From: Rhizobium etli 8C-3
GTDB lineage: Bacteria; Pseudomonadota; Alphaproteobacteria; Rhizobiales; Rhizobiaceae
Direction of reading: 5' to 3'
NCBI RefSeq assembly: GCF_001908375.1
Contig: NZ_CP017241.1
Span: 623,001 to 687,000 of the forward strand
DNA: 64,000 nucleotides
The notes beneath the pieces are model-generated. The model was not told the DNA's origin, did not search any database, and worked only from the letters and a program-made list of their open reading frames with translations. Shown piece after piece: positions 17,271 to 26,509 of the stretch. The position numbers and the translations under genes were made by a program. Every line of letters starts with the position of its first letter. Position 1 is the stretch's first letter.

Positions 17271-17630
17271 TTGAAGGCGAATACACTTTTGGCACTAACG
17301 GCGGGAATTCACCTAATTTCCCTTCCCGCCGTGGCGGAGTTGAAGCGGCAATCGACCTATGATGATAGGCCGATGGCATGCGCAGCGTTTTACCGGGCCT
17401 TGGCAAGAGCCAGTAAGGACACAGGTGATAACGCCAATTCAGATCGATACATGGCCAAGTTTCGGGTTCTGTATGACCAGGGGGTCGAAAATGTTCTCGC
17501 TGTGGGTGGGACGAGGGAGCAAGCCCACAAGGCCACCTAAAACTTTGCCGATATCATCGGGGAAATGGCAATTTCAAAGCCCGAGGCGGTGCCTTCGCTG
17601 GTAGCAATGTGCAAGCGCGAGTATCCTTGA
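17271..17630 (+). pseudogene. Small secreted protein with internal stop codon
   Basis: From a TTG at 17271 (GAGGGG upstream) the frame encodes a signal-like segment (ANTLLALTAGIHLISLPAVA) and then a helical part with CAAFYRALARASKDTGDNA. It hits TAA at 17538-17540. The same frame continues directly with NFADIIGEMAISKPEAVPSL, then MCKREYP and a TGA at 17630. The continuity suggests a nonsense mutation in a small periplasmic protein of about 119 residues with two Cys. No family name can be given. Confidence 0.5.
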
Positions 17631-17680
17631 GCGCGTTTGGCTAAAAGTCAGTTGTTTAGATTGCGGCAATAAAGTCGCAA

Positions 17681-17715
17681 CGACCGCAATTGGCGCGAGC
17701 CTGCCGTCGTTGCGC
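17681..17715. repeat. Short dispersed repeat, type 1
   Basis: GACCGCAATTGGCGCGAG followed by CCTGCCG, matching the copies at 6641 and 9694. Confidence 0.4.
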
Positions 17716-17721
17716 CCGGAG

Positions 17722-18879
17722 TTAGAAAATGTTCTCGGTGGGAAGTCCGAGTACGAATGAACCCGCGTATTGCGCCTGGGCTCCGGGCTGCATCGGATGA
17801 TAGCGAGCTCCCTGTATGTCACGGAAGCAGCGCTCCAGCCCGTTCTCTCGATAGAATGCCGCGCCGCCTGCGACCTCCATTGCAAGCTCCGTCACCTCGA
17901 TAGCGTGCCGCGCGACCAAGGAACGGCCGATCATAACCTCGTTGACGGCTTCCGCGGTCGGTTCGTTCCGAGCAACCACCTCTAACATCCAGCGATGCGC
18001 GATCTGTGCGGCCCTTAGAGACGTTTCCATGCGCCCGACCAACCCGATCACATGATCGCTGTTGGCCTTGCTACGGACCATCTTGACTGCGATGTCGCGG
18101 GCGCTCTCGGCGACGCCAAGATAAACCGCGTAGATCAGTGGAAACGCGATCATGCCGATGACTTGAAATACTGGATGCCATTGTCCCGCGCTTCTGGAAA
18201 ATGCGACACTCGCGTCCGGCACGAAGAGGTCTTCGATGATGATGTCGTTTGACCCGGTTCCCCTCATTCCAAGTGCTCGCCACGTATCCTCTATCGAAAC
18301 CTCTGGCGATGCCATCGGAACGCCGAAATGAATGACGGAGCGCGCGCCGTCCTGTTCTTCATAAACAGCACCGGTCATCAGGATGTTTCCTGCCGCCGCG
18401 CCGGAAGTGAAGCGTTTACGCGCGGTAATCCGGTATCCGCCTTCAACTTTCATGGCCTTGCCCGATCCGCCGATCCAGTCCGATCCGCCGCTCGAGAGCA
18501 ATATGATTTGCTCCGATGCAACACGTCTCAGGAGCGGCTCCACCGCGGCCACCTTCTGGTGCCGCCAGCGCCAAGCGGGGATGGCGACTTGATGGGTATG
18601 CATGGAAAAGGCAAGCGCAGTGGACCCACATGCACGAGCAAGCGATTTAAGCATCTCAGAAAGTTCGGGCACTTCCGCGCCCAGCCCCCCCAATTCCATT
18701 GGGACGGCTGCCCGCACGAGTCCAGCTTCCTTTAGAAGCGCGTAATTCTCGCCGACGAAGGTGTCGCTCTCGTCGATCGATGCGGCGCGTCGCGCCAAGG
18801 TGGGCAGCACTGAATTGGTTAGTTCGACGATGGTCCGACCGTCGCCAAGGTTCTGTGTTGGTTCTGTAAGCCCCAGCAT
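17722..18879 (-). CDS. Acyl-CoA dehydrogenase family protein (monooxygenase-like)
   Basis: This 385-residue acyl-CoA dehydrogenase fold protein has an N-terminal helical domain, the FAD/FMN-binding middle with KRFTSGAAAGNILMTGA, and a C-terminal helical domain ending GARYHPMQPGAQAQYAGSFVLG. The last motif is typical of the branch with flavin-dependent monooxygenases and uncharacterised dehydrogenases, not classical fatty acid enzymes. The ATG at 18879 follows a perfect AGGAGG; an open frame to 18927 lacks it. It is divergent from an HxlR-type regulator. The flavin reductase at 14.7 kb could be a partner, but this is speculative. Confidence 0.88.
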   Translation of the reverse strand: MLGLTEPTQNLGDGRTIVELTNSVLPTLARRAASIDESDTFVGENYALLKEAGLVRAAVPMELGGLGAEVPELSEMLKSLARACGSTALAFSMHTHQVAIPAWRWRHQKVAAVEPLLRRVASEQIILLSSGGSDWIGGSGKAMKVEGGYRITARKRFTSGAAAGNILMTGAVYEEQDGARSVIHFGVPMASPEVSIEDTWRALGMRGTGSNDIIIEDLFVPDASVAFSRSAGQWHPVFQVIGMIAFPLIYAVYLGVAESARDIAVKMVRSKANSDHVIGLVGRMETSLRAAQIAHRWMLEVVARNEPTAEAVNEVMIGRSLVARHAIEVTELAMEVAGGAAFYRENGLERCFRDIQGARYHPMQPGAQAQYAGSFVLGLPTENIF

Positions 18880-18937
18880 ATCAATGCCTCCTGTCTCGTG
18901 AGGATTGAAACTCTGCACTCGTTTCACAATTGAGACT

Positions 18938-18954
18938 AGTACACGAACTGTACT
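18938..18954. promoter_or_regulatory. Dyad operator between acyl-CoA dehydrogenase and HxlR gene
   Basis: AGTAC-N7-GTACT, a perfect 5-bp dyad in the intergenic gap. The spacing and sequence recall HxlR/YodB-type sites (TACT-N7-AGTA). Probably bound by the divergent regulator. Confidence 0.5.
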
Positions 18955-19040
18955 GAATTCCGCGTATGGCTGCGCAGGGAGCGTTTGGCAGATCGGTCGC
19001 TTTACAATATCGTGCCTGATCCAGACCGTTGGAGGTCCTT

Positions 19041-19733
19041 ATGGTAGAGCGTGACGGCTACGGGCAATTCTGTCCAGTATCAATGGCGTCGGAAATCCTC
19101 TGCTCGCGATGGACGACCTTGGTCGTCCGCGAATTGCTTTGCGGATCGACGCGCTTTAATGAGTTGCGTCGCGGCCTACCAAAAATGTCTCCGGCACTCT
19201 TATCAAAACGACTGAAAGAACTGGAACAATCGGGCGTCATTGCGGTGACAAGGAGTGCGAATGGCATGACCGATTACCAACTCACGGCAGCGGGCGAAGA
19301 GTTGAGACCTCTGATCATGGGTCTCGGAAATTGGGCTCAACGGTGGATGGAATCGCGACTTTCCTTGAAGAATTTAGACCCTTCTCTGCTCATGTGGGAC
19401 ATGCGGCGGAGCCTCGATACAAGTAGACTTCCGACCCGCCGTTGTACGATACAGTTTCTGTACCCGGAACTTTCAGCCGCGCAAAAGAGCTGGTGGCTTG
19501 TGGTTGAAAACGGAAAAGTCGATCTCTGTAACTTCGATCCGGGTTATGATGTAGACCTTCTCGTTGAAGGATCGCTCCGTTCGATGACCGCAATTTGGAT
19601 GGGCCTCACGACCATACGTCAGGAAACCGATGCAGAAACGCTGAAACTTGAGGGGAACAGGGTTCTCGCGCGCGACATGCAGGAATGGCTCGGTCTTAGT
19701 GTTTTCGCCAAAACGCCCCGGATGAGGGCTTGA
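19041..19733 (+). CDS. HxlR family regulator with C-terminal SCP2-like domain
   Basis: This protein of about 230 residues has an N-terminal HxlR winged helix (about 12-105, CPVSMASEILCSRWTTLVVRELLCG). A C-terminal part (about 130-225) resembles the SCP2 sterol-carrier fold: SWWLVVENGKVDLCNFDPGYDVDLLVEGS, AIWMGL. Simple HxlR regulators are about 110-140 residues, so the extra domain is probably a ligand sensor, perhaps for acyl compounds. The start at 19041 follows GGAGG. It is divergent from the acyl-CoA dehydrogenase. Confidence 0.85.
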   Translation: MVERDGYGQFCPVSMASEILCSRWTTLVVRELLCGSTRFNELRRGLPKMSPALLSKRLKELEQSGVIAVTRSANGMTDYQLTAAGEELRPLIMGLGNWAQRWMESRLSLKNLDPSLLMWDMRRSLDTSRLPTRRCTIQFLYPELSAAQKSWWLVVENGKVDLCNFDPGYDVDLLVEGSLRSMTAIWMGLTTIRQETDAETLKLEGNRVLARDMQEWLGLSVFAKTPRMRA

Positions 19734-20189
19734 AACATCGAAGGCGAGAGGTGCTGACGGATAAGACCAAGCAACGAAGATCCCTCACCCAGCCGGAAAA
19801 TTGGCACGCACTCCTGCAGAAGCCGATGCCCGTTCTTGGGCGCAAGGCCGAAAAGCGAGGCTGGACACTTCTCCCAAAAAACCAACGATTGCGTGGAAAG
19901 AAATGGTCTCCAGACAAGCAGTAACTACAATGTTTAATTGGATTTTCGTGGCCCGGCTCTGGGCACCACTAAATCCCCGATGAAAATCAAACCCATGGCC
20001 TGGCAAGAAACTGCCGAGTTTGCCGGTTTTATGGCGCGTGGTGTCGAGGCAACGGGCCGGTGACAACCGGTTGAGCAATCGGTGTCGACTCTACGAGAGC
20101 TGCGAGCGCAATCGGCGGACGAGCTGGGACCGAGTTCGAGAAGAATCGCTTCGATTAAATGTTGAGGTTCTTGCTCTAGCAATGATCCT
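19734..20189. other. Intergenic region without recognisable genes
   Basis: About 455 nt. Short open frames on both strands overlap one another and have no start signals or recognisable domains. Probably degraded DNA at the edge of the accessory region. Confidence 0.45.
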
Positions 20190-21428
20190 CTAGACCGGCA
20201 TCATGGGCGCAGGGGACTTGCGAGACCTCAACCACCTATCGATCCCTACGCCCGCAGCCTTCCCCGTCGCCATGCACGCCGTCAGCAGATATCCCCCGGT
20301 CGGGGCTTCCCAGTCGAGCATTTCTCCGGCGGCGAAGAGGCCGGGGATGGCATTCAGCATGTAGCCATCGTCAAGCGCGCTCCATTCGATGCCACCGGCG
20401 CAGGATATGGCCTCACCGATGGGGCGGGGGCGGGTGAGAGGGATCGGCAGGGATTTGATGTGGCTTGCGAGCTTCGATGGATCCTGAAGGTTGGTTTCGT
20501 TTGCAAGTTCGCGCAGCAGGGCGGTTTTGACGCCGTCAAGACCGGCGCCTTTGCGGAGGCGGTTGGAGAAGCTGCCTTTCCTGTCCTGCCGGTCGAGATC
20601 CTTTGCCAGGCGCTCAGCGCTTCGGCCGGGTGCAAGGTCGACAAGCAGGGATGCGGGCTTGTCGGTTTCAAGCCCGTCGCGAAGTGCTGCGGAATGGGCG
20701 TAGACAAGGCTGCCCTCGATGCCGTGGCGGGTGATGACGAATTCGCCGGGCAAGGTGCCGGCGGACGAGGTGGCAGTGACGGACTTGAGCGGCTCGCCCG
20801 CGAAGCGGTTGCGAAAGGTCTCGCTCCAATCGACGTCGAAGCCACAATTGGCGGGGCGGAACGGCGCGACGCTCACGTCGTTTTCCTGGAGCCACGGTAC
20901 CCAGGCGGCATTGGAGCCGAGGCGCGGCCAACTGGCACCGCCAAGCGCCAGCAAGGCGGCATCAGGGTGGATGACAAGATGGCCTTGCGGCGTTTCGAAC
21001 CCGTAGCCGCCGTCCTCGAATCCGCTCCAGCGGTGGCGTGTCAGGATCTCGACGCCCTGGGCTTCCAGACGCGCGATCCAGGCCCGCAGCAACGGCGAGG
21101 CCTTCATGGCTTTCGGGAAGACCCGGCCCGAGGAGCCAGTGAAGGTCTCGGTGCCCAGTCCTTTGGCCCAGTCGCGGACATCGTCGGGCTTGAAGCCGTC
21201 CAAAGCGGGGCGCAGCCGGTCGTACGTCTTGCCGAAGCGGGTGACGAAGCGCCCATAGTCTTCCGAATGGGTGATATTGAGGCCGGATTTTCCGGCGAGC
21301 AGAAATTTGCGAGCCACCGTGGGCATCGCTTCGTAAATGGCGACGGCGTGACCGGATGCCGAGAGCACCTCGGCCGCCATCAAGCCCGCCGGTCCGCCGC
21401 CGATGATCGTGATCTGTTTTTTCTTCAT
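20190..21428 (-). CDS. HI0933-family flavoprotein (NAD(P)/FAD-dependent oxidoreductase)
   Basis: This 412-residue FAD protein has a dinucleotide motif at the start (TIIGGGPAGLMAAEVLSASGH) and the family signature KFLLAGKSGLNITHSE. The C-terminal motif is GLFAAGEMLDWEAPTGGYLL, the second FAD-contact region. It belongs to the HI0933/BaiN-like family, members of which reduce unsaturated bonds; the substrate here is unknown. The start at 21428 (MKKKQITIIGGG) is chosen over the longer frame because the FAD motif must lie near the N-terminus. Confidence 0.88.
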   Translation of the reverse strand: MKKKQITIIGGGPAGLMAAEVLSASGHAVAIYEAMPTVARKFLLAGKSGLNITHSEDYGRFVTRFGKTYDRLRPALDGFKPDDVRDWAKGLGTETFTGSSGRVFPKAMKASPLLRAWIARLEAQGVEILTRHRWSGFEDGGYGFETPQGHLVIHPDAALLALGGASWPRLGSNAAWVPWLQENDVSVAPFRPANCGFDVDWSETFRNRFAGEPLKSVTATSSAGTLPGEFVITRHGIEGSLVYAHSAALRDGLETDKPASLLVDLAPGRSAERLAKDLDRQDRKGSFSNRLRKGAGLDGVKTALLRELANETNLQDPSKLASHIKSLPIPLTRPRPIGEAISCAGGIEWSALDDGYMLNAIPGLFAAGEMLDWEAPTGGYLLTACMATGKAAGVGIDRWLRSRKSPAPMMPV

Positions 21429-21545
21429 GGCTCGCCTGATACAGGATTCATATCCACGCGTCTCCGGATTTGCGGGAACAAGCGCCTCGTTGCGGGCGAC
21501 CGGCAAAACCATTAGTTCAGAAGTATATCAACGGAGTGTCCCGGC

Positions 21546-21971
21546 ATGGCCGACCTCAAGGCAAGACCAAGACCCACGGGCGCCACCGCCGTTCTCGGGC
21601 GCACCGGCTTTCCGCATGTCACCTCGACGATGAGGGGTGAGCTCGACATCGTCACGAGCCCGTCGCAGCCGGGCTTCAATCCGCTGGACCTGCTTTACGC
21701 CTCGCTATCGGCCTGTCTGGTGCTGAGCGCGCGCATCGCCGCAAGCCAGATGGGCGTCCTCGACAGCATCACTGAATTGACCGCTGACGTAACCGGCGAG
21801 AAGGCAACGGAAGGGCCTTCGCGCGTCGAGAGGTTCAGGATCGTCTTCGCCATCAAGGGCGATATCGATGAGAACACCCGGCAGGAGATCGCCCGTACAG
21901 CGGAGGAAATCTGCACGGTAAGCAACACGATTCGCGGCAATCCGGAATTCGCAACCGTGATTTCCGGCTGA
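21546..21971 (+). CDS. OsmC family peroxiredoxin-like protein
   Basis: This 141-residue OsmC-fold protein carries the two conserved Cys: one in LYASLSACLVLSARI, the other in AEEICTVSNTI. The family reduces organic hydroperoxides through these thiols. This shorter form is closer to the YhfA/OsmC-like branch. It is divergent from the HI0933 flavoprotein and upstream of an EamA exporter. Confidence 0.88.
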   Translation: MADLKARPRPTGATAVLGRTGFPHVTSTMRGELDIVTSPSQPGFNPLDLLYASLSACLVLSARIAASQMGVLDSITELTADVTGEKATEGPSRVERFRIVFAIKGDIDENTRQEIARTAEEICTVSNTIRGNPEFATVISG

Positions 21972-22097
21972 GGCTGCTGGCTTGTCGGATAGTTTTGCCT
22001 GCTTTTGTCGTTCCTGCGCTATCGTCGGTGGCCTTCATCTGGTAATTCGCTGTCGATTGCCGCTTTCACTGCTTGCGGCGCAGAAAGCATCGATACC

Positions 22098-22988
22098 ATG
22101 GCTCAGGCCGCAATCGTCGAAACCGCACCTTCCAATCGCCTTGCCCTCGCGGCATTGATCCTTGGCGGGGCGGCGATCGGCGGTTCGCCGATCTTCGTGC
22201 GACTGTCGGAAGTCGGACCGATGGCGACGGCGTTCTGGCGCGTCGCCCTCGCCCTGATACCGATCTTTATCTTCTCGCTGATTAAGCGTAACGATGCCGG
22301 GCCAAAGCCTGAAAAGCTTGCGGATTATGCTCTGCTGATCCTGCCAGGTGCGGTCCTCGCCATGGACCTTGCTTTATGGCATCTCTCGATCACGATGACA
22401 TCGGTTGCCAACGCGACGCTGCTGGCCAATCTTGCGCCGGTGTTCGTCACGGTTATCGGCTTCCTTTTCTTCCGGGCGGTGGTGACGCGGCTTTTTGTGC
22501 TCGGCCTTGCGCTTGCATTGGCCGGCGTCGTCATCCTGAAGGGCGGGCCCTCGGCCTTTAGAAACGGGGATCTGCTGGGCGATGGCGTCGCCATTGTCGC
22601 GGCCTTGTTCTATGCCGGCTATATCCTTGCGATCGGCAGGCTCAGAAGCCGGTTCGATACTATCCGCATCATGCTCTGGAGTACGGCGTCTGCGGCGGTC
22701 TTCGTATTTCCGCTGGCTTTCGCCTTTGAGGATCAGATCTGGCCGGCCACCGCCTATGGCTGGGCGATGGTTTTCGGCCTCGCCTTCGTTAGCCACGCAG
22801 GCGGGCAAGTGGCGATCACTTATGCGCTCGCCTATCTGCCGGCCGCCTTCTCGTCGCTGACGCTGCTGCTTCAGCCCGTTGTCGCGGCCATTCTCGCCTG
22901 GGTACTGCTCAACGAAACGATCGGCCCGATGCAGGCGATCGGCGGGGCAGTCGTGCTTGCCGGGATCATGATTGCCCGGCGAGGCTGA
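22098..22988 (+). CDS. EamA/DMT family transporter
   Basis: This inner-membrane protein of about 296 residues has ten predicted helices in two EamA repeats (about 20-150 and 160-295). Recognisable pieces are GGAAIGGSPIFVRLSEVGPMATAFWR and, in the second repeat, AYLPAAFSSLTLLLQPVVAAILAWVLLNE. DMT transporters export metabolites; the substrate is unknown. The start at 22098 is inferred from the position of the first helix. It ends 5 nt from the convergent polysaccharide pyruvyltransferase gene. Confidence 0.88.
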   Translation: MAQAAIVETAPSNRLALAALILGGAAIGGSPIFVRLSEVGPMATAFWRVALALIPIFIFSLIKRNDAGPKPEKLADYALLILPGAVLAMDLALWHLSITMTSVANATLLANLAPVFVTVIGFLFFRAVVTRLFVLGLALALAGVVILKGGPSAFRNGDLLGDGVAIVAALFYAGYILAIGRLRSRFDTIRIMLWSTASAAVFVFPLAFAFEDQIWPATAYGWAMVFGLAFVSHAGGQVAITYALAYLPAAFSSLTLLLQPVVAAILAWVLLNETIGPMQAIGGAVVLAGIMIARRG

Positions 22989-22993
22989 CGAGA

Positions 22994-24016
22994 TCAGGCG
23001 ACTGCGGCAGGACGCACGCGGCGCGCGTCGAGGATGGCGAGCGAATCGTCGACGGTTGCGGCAAGGGCTGCCTTTTCCGTATTGCAGGTGCCCCAGGCCT
23101 CGATGAAGCTGCTCGTCTTGCCGTAGCTGTTGTCGAGCACGCAGTGATCGGCGCCGATCAATACGCACATGATGTGGCCATGCATGCGGTCGGTGATGAC
23201 CTGGCGCGCCGAGCCGAGCAAGGCCACACCGCGATCGAAGCGCTGCTGCGCGCGTTCGCGATAGGCAAGCTCCGTCATGCGGGCGCGTCCCCCGATCTTC
23301 CCGGACATGAGGCCCTTCAGAATCGCGGTATGCTTGGTTTGCCGCTGGAAATCGGCGGGCTCATCCGGCCAGTCGGATTTGACCGTGCCGGAACGTCCCG
23401 TGGCTGCGGTGAGATCCTGGGGAGTTCCGACTTCCTGATCTTCGCGCAGGTTGAGCAGCAGCTCGTGCTGCGGGGCCGGGCGCGCGACCGGGCCGATGCA
23501 GAAGGCCATGTCCGGACATAGGCGCGTTTCGCACTGGAACCAGCGGCGCGCGAATTCCAGGCTTTTCTTGTCGCGCACAAGGAGCGTGAAGTTGCCGTGC
23601 TGCTCGATTGCTCGGGCCGTGCTGTCGATATTGGCCTGCTCCTTGAAATGGATCGTCTGCGGCATCTGGACGATGGGACGGCCCTTGAATTTTGTCAGCA
23701 TGCCTTCGCGGAACTGGCGATAGCCCGCCCAAATGTCGCCGAAATTGCCGCCGCCGTGGAGAAAGATGCGGCCGTTGCCTATAGTCGCGAGCATTCGCTC
23801 TTCATTGTAGGTGGGAATCTCCGTCACATAGGCCGGTCGCGTCTTGCGGCGGTCGAAATAGGCGAGTTCCCCGAGCCAGATGGCGCTGTCGCCGATATTG
23901 TAGTGGTTTGGAAAATCGAGAAGCGCGAAGCGCTCCGCCGGATCGACAAGATCGGAGAGGTTGTTTGCGATCAGACCTTGGAGGCGGTTGATGATCGTGA
24001 TGTTGGTTTCCTGCAT
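22994..24016 (-). CDS. Polysaccharide pyruvyl transferase family protein
   Basis: This 340-residue protein matches the polysaccharide pyruvyl transferase family (CsaB/ExoV/WcaK): FPNHYNIGDSAIWLGE near the N-terminus, IFLHGGGNFGDIW, and later ITDRMHGHIMCVLIGADHCVLDNSYGK. It would add ketal pyruvate from phosphoenolpyruvate to an exported sugar polymer, in the cytoplasm. The start at 24016 follows AGGAGC. It is the last gene of a minus-strand operon with a flippase and a glycosyltransferase. Confidence 0.9.
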   Translation of the reverse strand: MQETNITIINRLQGLIANNLSDLVDPAERFALLDFPNHYNIGDSAIWLGELAYFDRRKTRPAYVTEIPTYNEERMLATIGNGRIFLHGGGNFGDIWAGYRQFREGMLTKFKGRPIVQMPQTIHFKEQANIDSTARAIEQHGNFTLLVRDKKSLEFARRWFQCETRLCPDMAFCIGPVARPAPQHELLLNLREDQEVGTPQDLTAATGRSGTVKSDWPDEPADFQRQTKHTAILKGLMSGKIGGRARMTELAYRERAQQRFDRGVALLGSARQVITDRMHGHIMCVLIGADHCVLDNSYGKTSSFIEAWGTCNTEKAALAATVDDSLAILDARRVRPAAVA

Positions 24017-24048
24017 AAAAGCTCCTGTTTGCTGGCCAGGCGGCGAAG

Positions 24049-25539
24049 CTAGGCCTCGGCCCGTTTGCCGAACGGCAGCAGCGACTTGCCGAGTGCGATA
24101 TAGGGACGGATGGCCTTTCTGCCGAAGATCGGCAGAAAGGCGAGATAGATGATGGCTCCGAGACCGATGCTGAGGCCGAGTGCCAGCCAGCGGCTTTGAA
24201 GGTACCCGGCGATATGGGGATGGGCGAACCAGACGCAGAGGGCCATGACGGCGCTGCCGCAGAAGGGAAGGACGAGCGCCTTGAATGTGCCGGCTGCATC
24301 GATGCCGGCATATCTGCTCAGCACATATTGCTGGTAAGGCATCGTCAGCCAGGCGCGCAACACATAGCCTGCCGCCACCGCGAAGATGCCGTAGGGGACG
24401 AGCAGCCAGGTGAGGATCAGCGTCGCCGCAAGCTGGAGCGCGGCGACCGAAAGGATCGATTGCGCGCGGTTGACGGCTGAAAGCGCCGAGGATGCGAAGA
24501 AGTTCGTGACGAAAGGCACTGACATAAGCACCAGCACGGTGGCGATATCGCCGGCATTTCCCCATTTGTCTCCGAAGAGCAGCGCGATCATATCATTCGA
24601 CAGCGCGCCGAAGCCGAAGAGCAACGGAATCGTGCCGAGGGCCGCAGCACCGACGATCTTGTTGTAGGCGTTGCGGAAGGCGGTGCGATCGTTCTGCAGG
24701 CGCGACAGCGTGACGAGTGAAACGCTGCCGATCGGCGCCAGCACGGCCTGGCCGATCAGTTCGATCAGCCGCCAGGCGATGCGATAACGGCCGACTTCGA
24801 CAGCGCCATACCAGCGGGAAATGAAGATATCCTGCACGCGGGCAAGCAGCATCCACATGAGCTGTGTCACCACCAGGCTAACGCTGAACAGGAAGACCGT
24901 ACGGAATTTTTCGAGGTTGAAGCGCAGGCGCGGCATCCACGGGTAAGACACCCAGCCGAGGATGACGGTGACGGCCGCATTGACGGCGGTTTGAGCCACG
25001 AGCGCCCAGATGCCCCAGCCGAGATAGGCGCAGACGACGGCCGTTATGCCGGAAAGCAGGCTTGCGGCGATGCTCTGCGCTGCAAGGCTCTTGTGGCCGA
25101 AGTCGCGCGCAAGACGCGCATTGTGGATGACCGCAAGCGACGAAAGGGGCAGCAGCGGCGCCAGCCACTGCAGGATACCGGCCACCGAAGGATCGCGAAC
25201 GAACTGCCCGTAATAGGGAGCGAAGACGAAGACGAGCAACGCGACGACGGCGCTGAAGGCGACCGTTGCCCAAAAGCAGGTGTCGGCGAGTTCCTCGTCG
25301 AGGTCGAGCTGGCGGGTAATTGCATCGCCGAGGCCGGCATAGGCAAGCACACGGCCGATCTCGACGAAAAGGCTCGCGAGCGCGAAGGTTCCGAAATCGG
25401 CTGGCCCAAGGATGCGGGCAAGGATGACGAAGATGACGAAGGTTGCGACAGTGCTCCACGCAACGCGGATCACCGACCAGAGGACGGACAGCGCCGTCTT
25501 CTTCTTCAGGTCGGCATGCGCAACTGCATTATCTGCCAT
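24049..25539 (-). CDS. Polysaccharide flippase (Wzx/MOP family)
   Basis: This 496-residue membrane protein has about 12-14 helices and the opening VIRVAWSTVATFVIFVILARILGPADFGTFALASLFVE, typical of oligosaccharide-lipid flippases. It would move lipid-linked repeat units across the inner membrane. It lies between a family 2 glycosyltransferase and a pyruvyltransferase, so all three probably serve the same surface polysaccharide. No polymerase (Wzy) is adjacent. Confidence 0.9.
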   Translation of the reverse strand: MADNAVAHADLKKKTALSVLWSVIRVAWSTVATFVIFVILARILGPADFGTFALASLFVEIGRVLAYAGLGDAITRQLDLDEELADTCFWATVAFSAVVALLVFVFAPYYGQFVRDPSVAGILQWLAPLLPLSSLAVIHNARLARDFGHKSLAAQSIAASLLSGITAVVCAYLGWGIWALVAQTAVNAAVTVILGWVSYPWMPRLRFNLEKFRTVFLFSVSLVVTQLMWMLLARVQDIFISRWYGAVEVGRYRIAWRLIELIGQAVLAPIGSVSLVTLSRLQNDRTAFRNAYNKIVGAAALGTIPLLFGFGALSNDMIALLFGDKWGNAGDIATVLVLMSVPFVTNFFASSALSAVNRAQSILSVAALQLAATLILTWLLVPYGIFAVAAGYVLRAWLTMPYQQYVLSRYAGIDAAGTFKALVLPFCGSAVMALCVWFAHPHIAGYLQSRWLALGLSIGLGAIIYLAFLPIFGRKAIRPYIALGKSLLPFGKRAEA

Positions 25540-25576
25540 TCAGATTCCAATCGATGTGGCACGCCGGCAGTGATGA

Positions 25577-26509
25577 TCAGCGGCGGATCGCCGCTGGCGC
25601 CGCAGAGCGCATGGCGCTCCGCCAATAGGCAAGCATGCCGGTGAAATTGTCGCGAAGCTGGCGGCGGTAGGTAAGCCCCATTTCCTCGCTCATTTTCCGG
25701 CCGCCGATCAGTTCCTTGAACGCCTGGCGGATATCCCAGCGCAGCATGCCGCGCATGTTGGAGCGCCGGTCGAACATGTATTTCGCATAGAGCGCGCCGT
25801 TGCCGAAGGCATAGCCGGCATGCAGGCGGTGGATGTCCTCGATCTTGCGGCGCCCATGGAAATGCTTGACGACGAGATCGGGAAAATATTCGACGCGGAT
25901 GCCGGCGTTGGAAGCGCGGTGAATATAATCCGTATCCTCGCCGGAGCGGAACTGCGAGCCGGCGCCGAAGAGCGGGTCGAAGAGGCCGATCGTTTCGCAA
26001 AGCGCCTTCGGAAAGGCCATGTTGCAGCCGTGGATGAAGCCGCCCGCGTGAAGCTCGCTGGTCAATACGGCGGGCTCAAGTTCGGTCTTGATGGTGACGG
26101 GAAGATCGCGCGCGTCGCCAAGTTCGACGCGTCCACCGCGCATGACGATTTCCGTATCATTTGCGAAGACCGCCTCGATGGCCGTGAAGTAATCCGGAAA
26201 CACCTCGCAATCGTCGTCCGTAAAGGCAAGGATACGGCCGGTGGCGGCGGCGATACCTGTATTGCGAGCATTTGCAAGGCCGGGCAGCGTTTCGTAGATG
26301 AGATTGGTATCGATCGGCGCCGAGGCCGCCCATTTGCTGAAGACATTTGAGGTGTCGTCGCTCGATCCATTGTCCACGAAAACAAGTTCAAGGCGCAAAT
26401 GACTGGCCTGCCGCGCGGCAATGGCGATGGCATCCAGACAGTTTAACAGGCCATAGGCCCGATTTCTCGAAGAGATGATCAGGCTGATGTCAACAGGCCG
26501 AGGAGGCAT
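25577..26509 (-). CDS. Family 2 glycosyltransferase
   Basis: This 310-residue GT-A enzyme has the N-terminal nucleotide-sugar region SLIISSRNRAYGLLNCLDA, VDNGSSDDTSNVF and the DxD-type motif FTDDDCEVFPDY. GSQFRSGEDTDYIHRA marks the acceptor/catalytic base region. It is probably the first gene of the polysaccharide operon and is preceded by 500 nt of AT-rich DNA. Confidence 0.9.
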   Translation of the reverse strand: MPPRPVDISLIISSRNRAYGLLNCLDAIAIAARQASHLRLELVFVDNGSSDDTSNVFSKWAASAPIDTNLIYETLPGLANARNTGIAAATGRILAFTDDDCEVFPDYFTAIEAVFANDTEIVMRGGRVELGDARDLPVTIKTELEPAVLTSELHAGGFIHGCNMAFPKALCETIGLFDPLFGAGSQFRSGEDTDYIHRASNAGIRVEYFPDLVVKHFHGRRKIEDIHRLHAGYAFGNGALYAKYMFDRRSNMRGMLRWDIRQAFKELIGGRKMSEEMGLTYRRQLRDNFTGMLAYWRSAMRSAAPAAIRR

